Notes: a model not told the origin generated them from the sequence alone. Shown: positions 9,196-17,679, counted from the first letter of the stretch. The stretch: 21,206 nucleotides of DNA from Isoetes engelmannii (GCA_011763485.2 JAANSK020271269.1:1-21206), one strand, 5' to 3'. Translations and numbers: made by a program.

Positions 9196-10173
9196 GCAGT
9201 GGTTGTAGGATGTTATTTCCATTCATGAAGAGATTTCTATCTCTTGTTTTGCCTTTGTGAGCGGGTCCGTTATCAAGGGTAAAATTACGAGTAAGGTGCG
9301 ATGGTGAACTTAAGTAAATCTACTCCGAAATTCATATGGGAAACATGTGCTCTTTACGTCATGCGGTATCACTTCAGGAATTACCACTCAAAGTCCACCA
9401 GAACTAATAACGGTGATATGTTGGTCCTTATGGTGCATGGAATTCATGTGATGCAAGGAACCTTAACGAGGAGGAACTACTACAGATATGGTGAGGCACT
9501 AATCATGAAATGGTGATGCTGGCAGTGGTTGTAGGATGTTATTTCCATTCATGAAGAGATTTCTGTCTCTTGTTTTTCCTTTGTGAGCGGGTCCATTATC
9601 AAGGGTAAAATTACGAGTAAGGTGCAATGGTGAACTTAAGTAAATCTACTCCGAAATTCATATGGGAAACATGTGCTCTTTACATCATGTGGTATCACTT
9701 CAGGAATTACCACTCAAAGTCCACCAGAACCCCTAATGGTGATATGTTGGTCCTTATGGTGCATGGAATTCATGTGATGCAAGGAGCCTTAATGAGGAGG
9801 AACTACTACAGATATGGTGAGGCACTAATCATGAAATGGTGATGCTGGCAGTGGTTGTAGGATGTTATTTCCATTCATGAAGAGATTTCTGTCTCTTGTT
9901 TTTCCTTTGTGAGCGGGTCCATTATCAAGGGTAAAATTACGAGTAAGGTGCAATGGTGAACTTAAGTAAATCTACTCCGAAATTCATATGGGAAACATGT
10001 GCTCTTTACATCATGTGGTATCACTTCAGGAATTACCACTCAAAGTCCACCAGAACCCCTAATGGTGATATGTTGGTCCTTATGGTGCATGGAATTCATG
10101 TGATGCAAGGAGCCTTAACAAGGAGGAACTACTACAGATATGGTGAGGCACTAATCATGAAAGGGTGATGCTT
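9196..10173 (+). repeat. Tandem array, three units of exactly 326 bp
   Basis: Units start at 9196, 9522 and 9848 with GCAGTGGTTGTAGGATG and run head to tail. By eye, unit 2 differs from unit 3 at about 3 sites and from unit 1 at about 12 sites. Units 2 and 3 are thus the most recent duplication. There are no indels between units. Each contains a 71-codon open frame beginning MVNLSKSTPKFIWETC (9301-9516, 9627-9842, 9953-10168). Most differences in that frame change the amino acid (V/I, R/W, N/P, T/A, T/M), so it does not look constrained as protein. Confidence 0.95.
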
Positions 10174-10581
10174 GGATCAGAATATAGTGATGTCAATCGG
10201 CCAAAATGGTGATCTTATTTCATGCAGTAAGAACACGACTAGACTTAATGAGATTACCTAAATACTCTCACGTATGAACATCTACATTAATAGTAAAAAA
10301 TTACCATTATATACGTGCCTGCAAACCAAACAAGAAATTTCTGTTAGTATATTCAACACAGCAACAATGGCATTCGAAACTCATGGAAATTTAAAAGATA
10401 GTTGTTGGAGGGATCTTATCCATTGATGCATGTTTAGAACATGATCCAAAGATTAGATCCCTCAAAAGTTATTTTGATAGCTTTAAAGTCTTCAAGGTGC
10501 TTAAGTTATCACCAACAATCTTTAAGTCTAATTTTATAATCAACAAAACCAATTAGGAAAGAATATCAAAAGAATGACAAA
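10174..10581. other. No gene; one short inverted repeat
   Basis: AT-rich sequence. A 9-bp inverted repeat GAGGGATCT (10408-10416) / AGATCCCTC (10455-10463) is the only structure noted. Confidence 0.45.
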
Positions 10582-10854
10582 TAAAATGACCATAACTGTT
10601 TTTAGATGATCCAAATAGGTATATCTCCTTAATAAAGATGATATTTTCCCAATAAAGCTAAAATCATATGAATCAGAGTTTGGAATCTTAAGTTATGGTC
10701 ATAGATTCTTTTGTGTAAGAAATAGCATAGCTTATGATTCCAAACTCTGATTCAGATGATTTTAGCTTTGATGGGAAGATATCATCCTCATGTATAATGC
10801 ATCTGATGACACATTTCTATTTGGATCATCAGAAAAAAGTTGTAGTTATTTTAT
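10582..10854. mobile_element. Fold-back element, copy A (truncated)
   Basis: A near-palindrome. The left arm begins TAAAATGACCATAACT, runs through GATGATCCAAATAG and GAATCAGAGTTTGGAATC, and the right arm mirrors these in reverse complement (GATTCCAAACTCTGATTC, CTATTTGGATCATC), with the centre near 10718. It is closely related to copy C and more distantly to copy B. The outer arms present in copy C (AAATACCCC motifs) are missing here. No transposase is encoded, so it would be non-autonomous. Confidence 0.85.
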
Positions 10855-10874
10855 CATAAAGGAATACAGAAATA

Positions 10875-11140
10875 CTGCTCGCCGGATCTGAGAGATCGGG
10901 TAAGCAGTATTTACATTGCTCTGTAGCTCAGAGCATGTTTTTTTGAAGCTTGGGATTAGAGATAAGACTTATTGCTTCTCTGTTGCTTCAGCTTCTGGAG
11001 TGGCACTCGCATATTGATGAGATGGAAAACTAGCCTGTGCCTGTCTCCATCGAATCCTAACCAACACACAAACCATCTCCCATAATGCATCGCTGCACAT
11101 AACATCAAAACACAACGGTTAAAGCTCAAAATACAAAAAA
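10875..11140 (+). repeat. Hairpin-headed dispersed repeat, copy 2
   Basis: Partner of 6443-6765 without the inverted insertion of that copy. Here the head hairpin is longer, because flanking bases extend the stem to AATACTGCT/AGCAGTATT (10871-10879 and 10897-10912 region). It lies between fold-back copies A and B, and its A-rich end merges into the start of copy B. An apparent 7-bp flanking match (GAAATAC) is explained by the fold-back arm and is not a convincing target-site duplication. Confidence 0.75.
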
Positions 11141-11604
11141 ACTGTGAAATACACTTATGTTTTGCTAAAACTGTCCAAACGCCCCTCCTTTTAGGGGTAT
11201 TTTTACGGAAATAACCACAACTTATTGGAATGATCCAAACGAGAATGAATGATCCAAACGAGAATGTGTTCTTCAGATACATTGTAAAGGAGGATGAGGT
11301 CTTTCCATCAAGCCTAAGATCACCATAATCGGAGTCCCGTTTCATTAAGTTATGTGATTTTAAGCACACACAAAATTTGTAAGAATTCTGGGGGGATTTA
11401 GAAGACCATAACTTACAATTTCGAACTCCGATTCCAGTGATCTTAACTTTGATGGAAAGATTTCCTCTTCCTCCATAATGCATCTGAAGAACAAATTTTC
11501 GTTTGAATCATCGCAAAAAAGTTGTGGTCATTTCCATAAAAATACCCCTAAAATAAGGGGCGTTTGGACAGTTTTAGCAAAACACAAGGGTATTTCACAG
11601 TTTT
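11138..11604. mobile_element. Fold-back element, copy B (about 467 bp, nearly complete)
   Basis: The left end AAAACTGTGAAATAC and the right end GTATTTCACAGTTTT are exact inverses. Inward, the arms continue with GTTTTGCTAAAACTGTCCAAACGCCCC and its mirror, then the CCCCT...AGGGG block, CCACAACTT, TCCAAACGAGAATG, CTTTCCATCAA and AATCGGAGT. They reach a centre near 11371, so the arms are about 220 bp each. The left arm carries a perfect 19-bp tandem duplication (11229-11247 and 11248-11266) that the right arm lacks. Transcribed, it would fold into one long hairpin. Confidence 0.9.
11229..11266 (+). repeat. Perfect 19-bp tandem duplication
   Basis: AATGATCCAAACGAGAATG occurs twice without spacing inside the left arm of fold-back copy B. 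The right arm has a single counterpart, so the duplication came after the palindrome formed. Confidence 0.9.
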
Positions 11605-11610
11605 CCCTAT

Positions 11611-11740
11611 CATAAATACCCCTAAAACAAGGGCATTTTTACAATATGCCCAACAAAATACATATCGTTGCTCAAAATAATGCAGTTGTTGCTGAAATGA
11701 CAATACATAAATTCTGTTCTCAAAGATTCAAACTCTTTGG
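11611..11740 (-). pseudogene. Duplicated 3' end of a host gene (last codons + 3' flank), copy 1
   Basis: On the minus strand 11740-11720 reads PKSLNL-stop, followed by a 3' flank that is shared with 12099-12265 (landmarks TGAAATGACAATACAT and GCTCAAAATAATGCA on the plus strand). Only about seven codons are left, so on its own it would be unrecognisable. It is identified by its match to the fuller copy at 12245-12349. It sits exactly between fold-back copies B and C. Confidence 0.6.
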
Positions 11741-11755
11741 AGGGGGGTTTTATAG

Positions 11756-12166
11756 AAATACCCCTATTTTTTGTGACATTGTGAAAATGCCCCTGTTTAG
11801 GGGTATTTTTATAAAATGACCATAACTGTTTTTAGATGATCCAAATAGAAATGTGTCCTTAAAATGAATTAGAGAAAAGGATGATATTTTCCTAACAAAG
11901 CTAAAATCATATGAATCAGAGTTTGAAATCTTAAGTTATGGTCACAGATTCTTTTGTGTAAGAAATAGAATAGTTTGTGATTCCAAATCCTGATTCAGAT
12001 GATTTTGGCTTTGATGGGAAGATATCATCCTCATGTATAATGTATCTGAAGGACACATTTCTGTTTGGATCATTAGAAAAAAGTTGTAGTTATTTTATCA
12101 TAAATACCCCTAAAACAAGGACATTTTCACAATTTTGCAAAAAAAAAAAAATAGAGGTATTTTTAC
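11756..12166. mobile_element. Fold-back element, copy C (about 411 bp)
   Basis: Same family as copies A and B. The outer arms AAATACCCCTATTTTTTG...TTGTGAAAATGCCCC...AGGGGTATTT mirror the right side, which reads AAATACCCCTAAAACAAGG, ACATTTTCACAA, a run of 13 A, and AGAGGTATTTTTAC. The inner arms match copy A almost base for base (ATCATATGAATCAGAGTTT and its mirror). There is no coding capacity; short frames inside come from arm sequence. Confidence 0.88.
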
Positions 12167-12244
12167 AATTTGCCCAAAAAAATATATACCGCTGCTCAAA
12201 ATAATGCAATTGTTTGCTGAAATGACAATACATGAATTTTGATC

Positions 12245-12349
12245 TCAAAGATTCAAGCTCTTGGGCTTTTCATCTCCATCAGACTTGTACAATTCGTCTA
12301 AAGCCTTGAACTTTCCTTTAGCATGAGATTCTTCATCATAATCTGATGA
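12245..12349 (-). pseudogene. Duplicated 3' end of a host gene, copy 2 (34 codons + stop)
   Basis: Minus-strand open stretch SSDYDEESHAKGKFK, ALDELYKSDGDEKPKSLNL, stop at 12245-12247. It has an acidic, lysine-rich C-terminal tail typical of a real protein. It is homologous at nucleotide level to the end of the STAS-like relic at 13772-14084 (which ends EKPKDLSLI), and its last codons and 3' flank match 11611-11740. It begins exactly where the LINE A-tail starts, so the LINE probably interrupts this copy. Confidence 0.5.
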
Positions 12350-12392
12350 TTTTTTATTTTATTTTATTTTATTTTATTTTTTATTTTTTTTT
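12350..12392 (-). repeat. LINE A-rich tail / (TTTTA)n microsatellite
   Basis: T-rich on the plus strand, with TTTTA pentamers followed by a pure T run. Its position at the 3' end of the minus-strand LINE makes it the tail of that element. Confidence 0.85.
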
Positions 12393-13687
12393 TAGGGCAA
12401 GCTTGTTTTTTCTATTCATTTAGGATGATAAATACATATGAGGTGATGTACTCTCCATAGGGAAAGGTACAATCACAAGGTTAAAGAGAGCCTCTATGGT
12501 TAGAGGAGCAACTCAAATGTCTCCCTCCTTATAAAATAGAGGGAGACAAAGATACATACTAGAGGGATATGCCAAAAATACCATGTAATCCAAAATTAGC
12601 CTCATGTACAGAATTGAGGCTTTTTAAAAAGACATCTTTAATGATGTCTGAGTCAAGCAACATCGAGGAAATCCTGCATGGTGATGTCTGCCACTGCATT
12701 GTAGCCAAAGATATTGAGCATCCTATCCAGGTTTGGAATACAATAGCATGTGCAGTCGAGCAGTAGTAGAACTCTAGCCTCTCTTGTTTGTTGCCATTTA
12801 TGGTAGAGAGATATGAAGAAAGGCTTCATCCCATTATATCTCCATAATTCTGCTTTATTCAGCAACATCTTCAGGGCCATAGCATGGATGACATCCTGCT
12901 TCAGCTGGATGAGATGAAACTGCTCATCAATTTCTGCTACAACCACCCCATCTGCCTTATTTCGACTGGAGCACCTTGTTTGATCAGTCTCTTCATTTGT
13001 TATGTGAAGCAAACCATTAAATTTTGTTAGTGACACAACAAAAAAGTTAAATAGGCCTTCAAATTTGCCTATTTCATCCCATGCTTTGTCATATTTGTCC
13101 CCTTTCAAGAGTTCAGGGCCACAGCCATATCCTGCAAAACCTCCAGGAAGCAAGATTTCAGCCAGATTATATTTGAAGCTTTATGTTCAAATACGACAAG
13201 GTTCCTGTATTTCCAGACAATCCAGCAAGCCAAGGTCCTGATAGAGTTGACAATTCTGGAATCACCATTCAAGAATTCCAGCATGTTGGCAGGGAATCCT
13301 CTGTTTGCTTAAGAAAGCCAGGTCCAAAATTTAGCAATCTTGGGATATAGAAAAACATGGTTTGATGTTTCCACAGCCCCACAACCCAAAGGGCAAAGCT
13401 GGCTCACTGTCCTGTCATATTTGGCTCTAACTTTATTTATTGGCAGGCTTTGATGCAGGGCTAACCATCTAAAGGTTGTCATCTTAGAAGCATCATAACA
13501 TTTCCATCCTTTAGCACATATGGCAGCAAACTGCTTCTTCTCATACTGCCATAAATTACAGGCTTTGGAGGGTTGAGTTTCCAGAAGGGCTTCATATATA
13601 GTTTTGACCTCATAAAATTCCTTATTGTTGAGGCTCTCATCTATAAGTTTTGTGAAGGCTACTTTCACGTTTGATCAGTCACAAAGA
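12350..13687 (-). mobile_element. 5'-truncated LINE, ORF2 C-terminal region with A-rich tail
   Basis: A non-LTR retrotransposon relic on the minus strand. The first part (13668-13309) carries the zf-RVT zinc-binding domain found after reverse transcriptase in plant L1-type LINEs: MTTFRWLALHQSLPINKVR, then CPLGCGAVETSNHVFLYP and KFWTWL. The usual final cysteine (F-x-C-P) is Y here. Then come a stop and the expected family ending, LACWIVWKYRNLVVFEH (about 13250-13180). A further open stretch occupies 13153-12653 in another frame. The 3' end is an (A4-5T)n tail, seen as (TTTTA)n at 12350-12392 on the plus strand. The reverse transcriptase proper and endonuclease are missing, as expected for 5' truncation. 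Old copy with several breaks; no target-site duplication found. Confidence 0.85.
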
Positions 13688-13771
13688 AGGTTACCATTTT
13701 AGCCGAACACCCTATTTTTAGGGGCACTTTGGTAATTTTTGCAAAATATAAGACCATTTCCGTGATTTTCC
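13688..13771. repeat. Remnant of the fold-back family
   Basis: CACCCTATTTTTAGGGGCAC, then GGTAATTTTTGCAAAATATAAG and TTCCGTGATTTTCC recall the outer arms of copies B and C (CCCCTA...TAGGGG, TTTTGC, GTGA.ATTT). It lies directly after the stop of the STAS-like relic, as the other fold-backs follow the other duplicated gene ends. Confidence 0.5.
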
Positions 13772-14084
13772 TTATATTAAACTAAGGTCTTTGGGCTTCT
13801 CTTTCATCACCACCATCCACAATGCCAACAATCCTTGTGGATAAATAAGAACGTATGCAAACATCTTATTAAGTCGTATAACATTGAGTGTTTGTGTTAC
13901 TTTGAGAGGCAAAGATCTCAATTGAGACACCATCCCACCAATTCCATTTTTCAAACTTGACTTTTTAGCAGACTTGCCTAACTCGTACAACATTTCTTGG
14001 CTTCCTAGGCTATCTACAGCTCCTCTGGCTTCCTAGGCTATCCATGTAATAAGCCACCTCCATTAGATCTAAGGCTGAGATTCC
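13772..14084 (-). pseudogene. Host gene relic with a STAS-like pattern
   Basis: Minus-strand reading: ALDLMEVAYYMDSLGSQ, (small duplication), EMLYELGKSAKKS, NGIGGMVSQLRSLPLKV, TQTLNVIRLNKMFAY, then LLAL and the tail EKPKDLSLI-stop. STAS domains (anti-sigma-factor antagonist type, also at the end of SulP transporters) typically read LDL-x-x-V-x-x-x-DS-x-G ... L-x-x-L ... GG ... L-P-x-V-x-x-x-L-x-x-x-x-L-x-x-x-F ... AL, and each element has a counterpart here. A partial tandem duplication of about 28 bp, containing ATAGCCTAGGAAGCCA twice (about 14007-14050), breaks the frame. The 3' end is homologous to 12245-12349. I cannot name the gene; the STAS call rests on pattern only. Confidence 0.4.
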
Positions 14085-14265
14085 ACTACTGGATGTTAGA
14101 GCCTAGTAGTTAGCAGCAAGCCAATCAAATGAACGGATTGCAAACTTCCGGTATTAGAGTGTGATTCCACTATTGAAGGTAGTTTAGGCTTGGGAAGATG
14201 AGGTGGAGCATCAGTGAGAGGCTGGGGAAGGGCTAAACCGCTGGATAACTGTCAGGGGATGGAGC

Positions 14266-14294
14266 CCGGCAATTTGATGAGAAGAAATTGCCGG
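14266..14294. repeat. Perfect 10-bp inverted repeat
   Basis: CCGGCAATTT (14266-14275) and AAATTGCCGG (14285-14294) around a 9-nt loop. A strong small hairpin with no clear role. Confidence 0.8.
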
Positions 14295-14760
14295 CATCAA
14301 AGACCTTGACACGCACTCCTTTTCTCCGATGGATTTTTTCCACGATTAATTTCAGTCTGAAAAAATTGTTGCAGTGGAATCATAAGAATCACAAGCTACG
14401 ACAGATGAGCTTTTTGAAGGTATGCAGTTCTGGTGAAAAAGAGTTCACATTGCAAGTTTGTAGATGATATATAATGCTGCAGTGTAGGTGCATTACAACT
14501 CATCAGCCTACAATTCTCTATAACTTTGAACAAAGTTCCTCTCTACACTAAATGAGCTCCTATAGGCTGCCATAGCCTTTTGCACAATTTGCCTTGTAAC
14601 CCATACAATGGGACTCATGTTGTCTTTTTTATTTCATTTGTACTTCTCGCTTTCAAGCATGTGGAGATGCTATTTTTCTTTTTTGATTCCTCCAAATATC
14701 GACGGTGTATGCTTAATTTGCAATAATCTTTAGAAGGCAATTGATGGTTTATGATTGCAG
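14295..14760. other. No gene recognised; possible unassigned exon
   Basis: A plus-strand frame is open across about 14251-14466 without ATG. It contains a TTTCAG acceptor-like site at about 14354 and GAAG|GTATGC, a good donor match, at about 14420. I recognise no protein family. Sequence up to 14760 ends in TTTATGATTGCAG, a splice-acceptor-like end just before the ABCG homology. Confidence 0.25.
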
Positions 14761-15344
14761 ATTGAAGTTCCTAACGTGTATTAAACTAGTGTTTTAGAGG
14801 TTGCAGAAACCCCTGAGGCTATAAGGCTCAGAGAAAACGTACATGCAGCAGGACTTGGCTCAAACCAAAATGTGGCTCTTGGGCATTTTTCTAAAAATCT
14901 TTCTCAATCACTCCTGTAGTGTGAAAGTATAAAAAGAGAGACTAGCTCAGAGTCATTATATATGTTCTTTTAAATGTTGATCTTGGATTGGATCACTCTA
15001 CTACAAGGTTGGAACATCCTATACAGTTATACGGGTAGGAGCAAACAACATATTTATCTTATTCTTATGCATATATCTATGAATCTAGGCATTACACTTA
15101 GTTTTGCAGGTCAAGGCTGATTATATGGCTTATATTACTGGCTTTCTTACTTTTATGTCTATTGGAGGCTTTCCATCATTTGTAGGAGATGTGAAAGTGA
15201 GATTATGTTATGTGAGTTTCAACATTTCATGTAGTTCATTCTTCTACTCTTTGCATCTGCTGTTACTGTGAAGCGTCTAATGATGGTTGTGGCCAGTATT
15301 GTTCCCAGTTTCTCATGGGCATCATAACTGAAGCAAGAATTCAG
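14761..15344 (+). pseudogene. ABCG half-transporter relic (ABCG11/WBC11-like), transmembrane domain
   Basis: Pieces of the transmembrane half of a plant ABCG (white-brown complex) transporter, plasma-membrane exporters of cuticular lipids and similar substrates. In order: a linker region (EVAETPEAIRL), FSKNLSQSLL, KRD then LRVIIYVLLNV (first membrane helix), GSLYYKVGTSYTVIR, an intron (15035-15109), ADYMAYITGFLTFMSIGG with GFPSFV (15119-15184), then LFASAVTVKRLMMVVASIVP and FLMGIITEARIQ (to 15344). FLTFMSIGGFPSFV-E-D-M-K-V and SIVPNFLMGII are family signatures. Several stops and frame changes are present (for example TAG where LRVII is expected to be preceded by W, and TAA near 14781). About 45 residues between DVKV and FILL are missing, including the RERLNGHYGV segment. 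The ATP-binding half is not seen. Confidence 0.7.
15035..15109 (+). other. Retained GT-AG intron in the ABCG relic
   Basis: Coding sequence stops after ATA CGG and resumes with GTC AAG GCT GAT. Between them lie 75 bases starting GTAGGAG and ending TTTTGCAG, in phase 0. Homology to ABCG proteins on both sides supports this, and it shows the relic came from genomic DNA and not from a spliced RNA copy. Confidence 0.6.
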
Positions 15345-17039
15345 GTTTACACCCTTGTTTTTCAGTTTTTATGACATCAAGTTTAAAAAGAGACCACTTG
15401 TTTCTTTGTTTGCTTTGTTTTATTCTGTTGTATTCTAACTTCAGACCTTTCCCACACAGAGCATTTTTCAACTGGTTTTTAGCTTTTCCCCCCTTCCTGA
15501 TGACTTGTCGAAGCCATTCTGGCATTTTTCCAGTTTCATATATAGGATTGGGGAGTCTTGGCAGACAAGATGGTATATAAACACAAGTAATTTTATTATT
15601 ACTTCACTTGTTGTGGGATATACATTATATAGACACAATAGAGTATGTTCAATTCCTGTAGCTTTAGCAATTGCAGTTCTATTTCCCTTGTGCTAAATCA
15701 TATACTAGAATGAAATAAAGAAAGTAAATCCACTGATTGTTGTAATATACGAGCTTAAGTACATGCCTAGGGTATGCAACCCAGTACGCCCAACATACAT
15801 TTATCCTCTTTGTTGTCCATTGTCTAGCACTTCAAAGCCATCTATTGTTTTGCACTTGAAAGCTATATGTATCTGTACAGAGTCTAAATCTTAGTCTTGG
15901 CAGACAATTCGTATGCAAGTCAACTTACCTACGTTGGCCAAAACCTATCAGACTTATTGTTGCTAATAGTCTACTACATAAAGGATTGCAATAAGAGGAA
16001 TGCAACCTAAATATTAGCTGTCCCACTTGGTTAAAGCAACCAAACTACAGAATTTTCCTCTGATTCAAGGACTTAAGAGCGTTACTCAAAATGCATTATT
16101 GACAACTTATATTAAAACACAATTGTAGTTGCTTCAATCAAGCACGAAGGAAAACAATGATACTATGCACATTTAGCAATACTTATTTTGCATGGCTTCT
16201 GCCAATTGTCCACTCTACAATTCCTGGTTTGTGTAGCAAACAACATCCACAAATCTGACTAAGTTAACAAGCTTGTGGCATTTGATGTTTTGTGCTTTAA
16301 ATGTTCTCTATCGCATGCATATATATAGCAAGTCAGCATGTATTTTATTTAAATGTATAAGTTCGTGTAAAGTCACATTCATTTTGTAAATTACCACTAT
16401 CTTGTCCTCAGTGGAGGTTTTTAAAGTATTGGAGATTGTGGGGAGAAATAGGACAACGGTGAAATAAGCAAGCACACAAGCAATCAATTGTACCAAATGC
16501 GGTTCAACAAAAAAGACTAACAAATGATATGAGACATACAAAGAAATCCATCACAAAATGCTTTCAGTTGTGTTTGTAATTGACTTCCACTTCCAAGATC
16601 TGATGCGACTCAGTAACCAACATCTAACATGCAATAAATATGGAATGTTTAAATTGAGGGTGCAGAAATAAAATTGGATCTATGGTTAATATTATTTCTA
16701 ATTGGTCAAGTGAACAATCATGAGGTTCTACAAGGTAAGAAAGAGATACGTGTCTTAGCATGCAGTTCGTAGTTCACAGTCAAGGGTGATGCATAAATCT
16801 ATATAATAAAATTCATTATTCAGTCCCAGATGATGAAAACAGCAAATCCGTATAGGGCTCTCAAAGAATTTAATTGGCGTTTTTTACATTAAGCACCCTC
16901 GTAATGCTATTGATCATAATAGGATTTCAGTTCCATCCTTGCATTCTGGCCTTTCTCATCTACGTGGATCAAATGAGTGGAATCGATCAGTATTATCAAG
17001 GGTTGATGCAAGCCTCGTTGGTCCTTCAAATACTTTGTG
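15345..17039. other. No gene recognised
   Basis: The first about 30 bases may continue the ABCG frame (IQVYTLVFQFL then stop). Beyond that I see AT-rich sequence without repeats or coding frames that I can support. Confidence 0.35.
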
Positions 17040-17355
17040 ACATATATGATAGTAGGGTTATGCAAAAATTTGTAAATACTTCAATGTCCACAATGTGAAA
17101 ATCGAGTGAACAATACAAGATTAGAACCATGTCCTAGAAGAGGCTTTAGAAAGACATTACTTCATCTTTCTATGGTCTTATTTAACAGCCATTTCATGAT
17201 AATGTGATCAAAAGGATGGAAAAGCTTTATATCCTTGACATATTAGAAGATATATAGTAGGGTTATGCAAATATCTACGATATGCAAATACTCCATGTTC
17301 TAGAAGAATTTAAAAACTTCCCTTGGCTTCAAAAGATAAGATTCAGAAGGACATT
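17040..17355 (+). repeat. Diverged direct repeat (two units, offset about 195 bp)
   Basis: ATAGTAGGGTTATGCAAA occurs at about 17048 and 17254, and CATGT(C/T)CTAGAAGA followed by GAAGGACATTA or GAAAGACATTA occurs at about 17129-17160 and 17292-17355. Units are diverged with indels. Confidence 0.6.
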
Positions 17356-17376
17356 ATTTTCTTAGACTTTAAAAAC

Positions 17377-17458
17377 ATACCTACCTACCTACCTACCTTA
17401 CCTTACCTTACCTTACCTTACCTTATCCCATCCCATCCCATCCCATTTTATCTTATCT
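17377..17458. repeat. Compound microsatellite (CTAC)n-(CTTAC)n-(CCATC)n
   Basis: Tetramers CTAC at 17380-17397 pass into CTTAC pentamers (about 17394-17425), then CCATC pentamers (about 17426-17447), then TTTATCTTATC. Adjacent motifs differ by one base or one insertion. Confidence 0.95.
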
Positions 17459-17640
17459 GTATAAGGTCTATCATTTTAGCAAGCGTGATGATGTCATGGA
17501 CCTGAGCCGTGTTCTTCGCTATGTAAAGGAGCCTCTGTGCAATTTTATTTAGGCCGAGTTCCGTATCTTGGCGTTTTTGAGCTAATGTCTTCTTACATCT
17601 TTAAATGTGTTTAACGAATTTCCACTAGTGATAACCATTG

Positions 17641-17671
17641 TTGCTTGGTTGGTTGCTTGGTTGGTTGGTAG
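17641..17671. repeat. (TTGG/TTGC)n short tandem repeat
   Basis: TTGCTTGGTTGGTTGCTTGG followed by TTGGTTGG; a short, impure tetranucleotide repeat. Confidence 0.85.
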
Positions 17672-17679
17672 GTGCCTCT

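Noticed and set aside
9301-10168. 71-codon frames of the tandem array as genes
   Set aside because: No recognised family, and differences between units are mostly replacing; the frame is better seen as a passenger of the 326-bp unit.
9196-10173. CRISPR-like array
   Set aside because: Units are 326-bp head-to-tail copies without short repeats and variable spacers, in a eukaryotic context.
10869-11152. GAAATAC on both sides of 10875-11140 as a target-site duplication
   Set aside because: The right-hand GAAATAC belongs to the terminal arm of fold-back copy B, where it is mirrored at the other end, so the match is coincidental.
10956-11483. 175-codon minus-strand frame
   Set aside because: It crosses the junction of the hairpin-headed repeat and the palindromic arms of fold-back copy B. 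Its sequence is read from arm repeats and matches no family.
16308-16541. 77-codon minus-strand frame with hydrophobic segments
   Set aside because: Low-complexity AT-rich translation with no family pattern or neighbouring support.
17323-17505. 60-codon frame with a TYLPTLPYL pattern
   Set aside because: It is the translation of the compound microsatellite.
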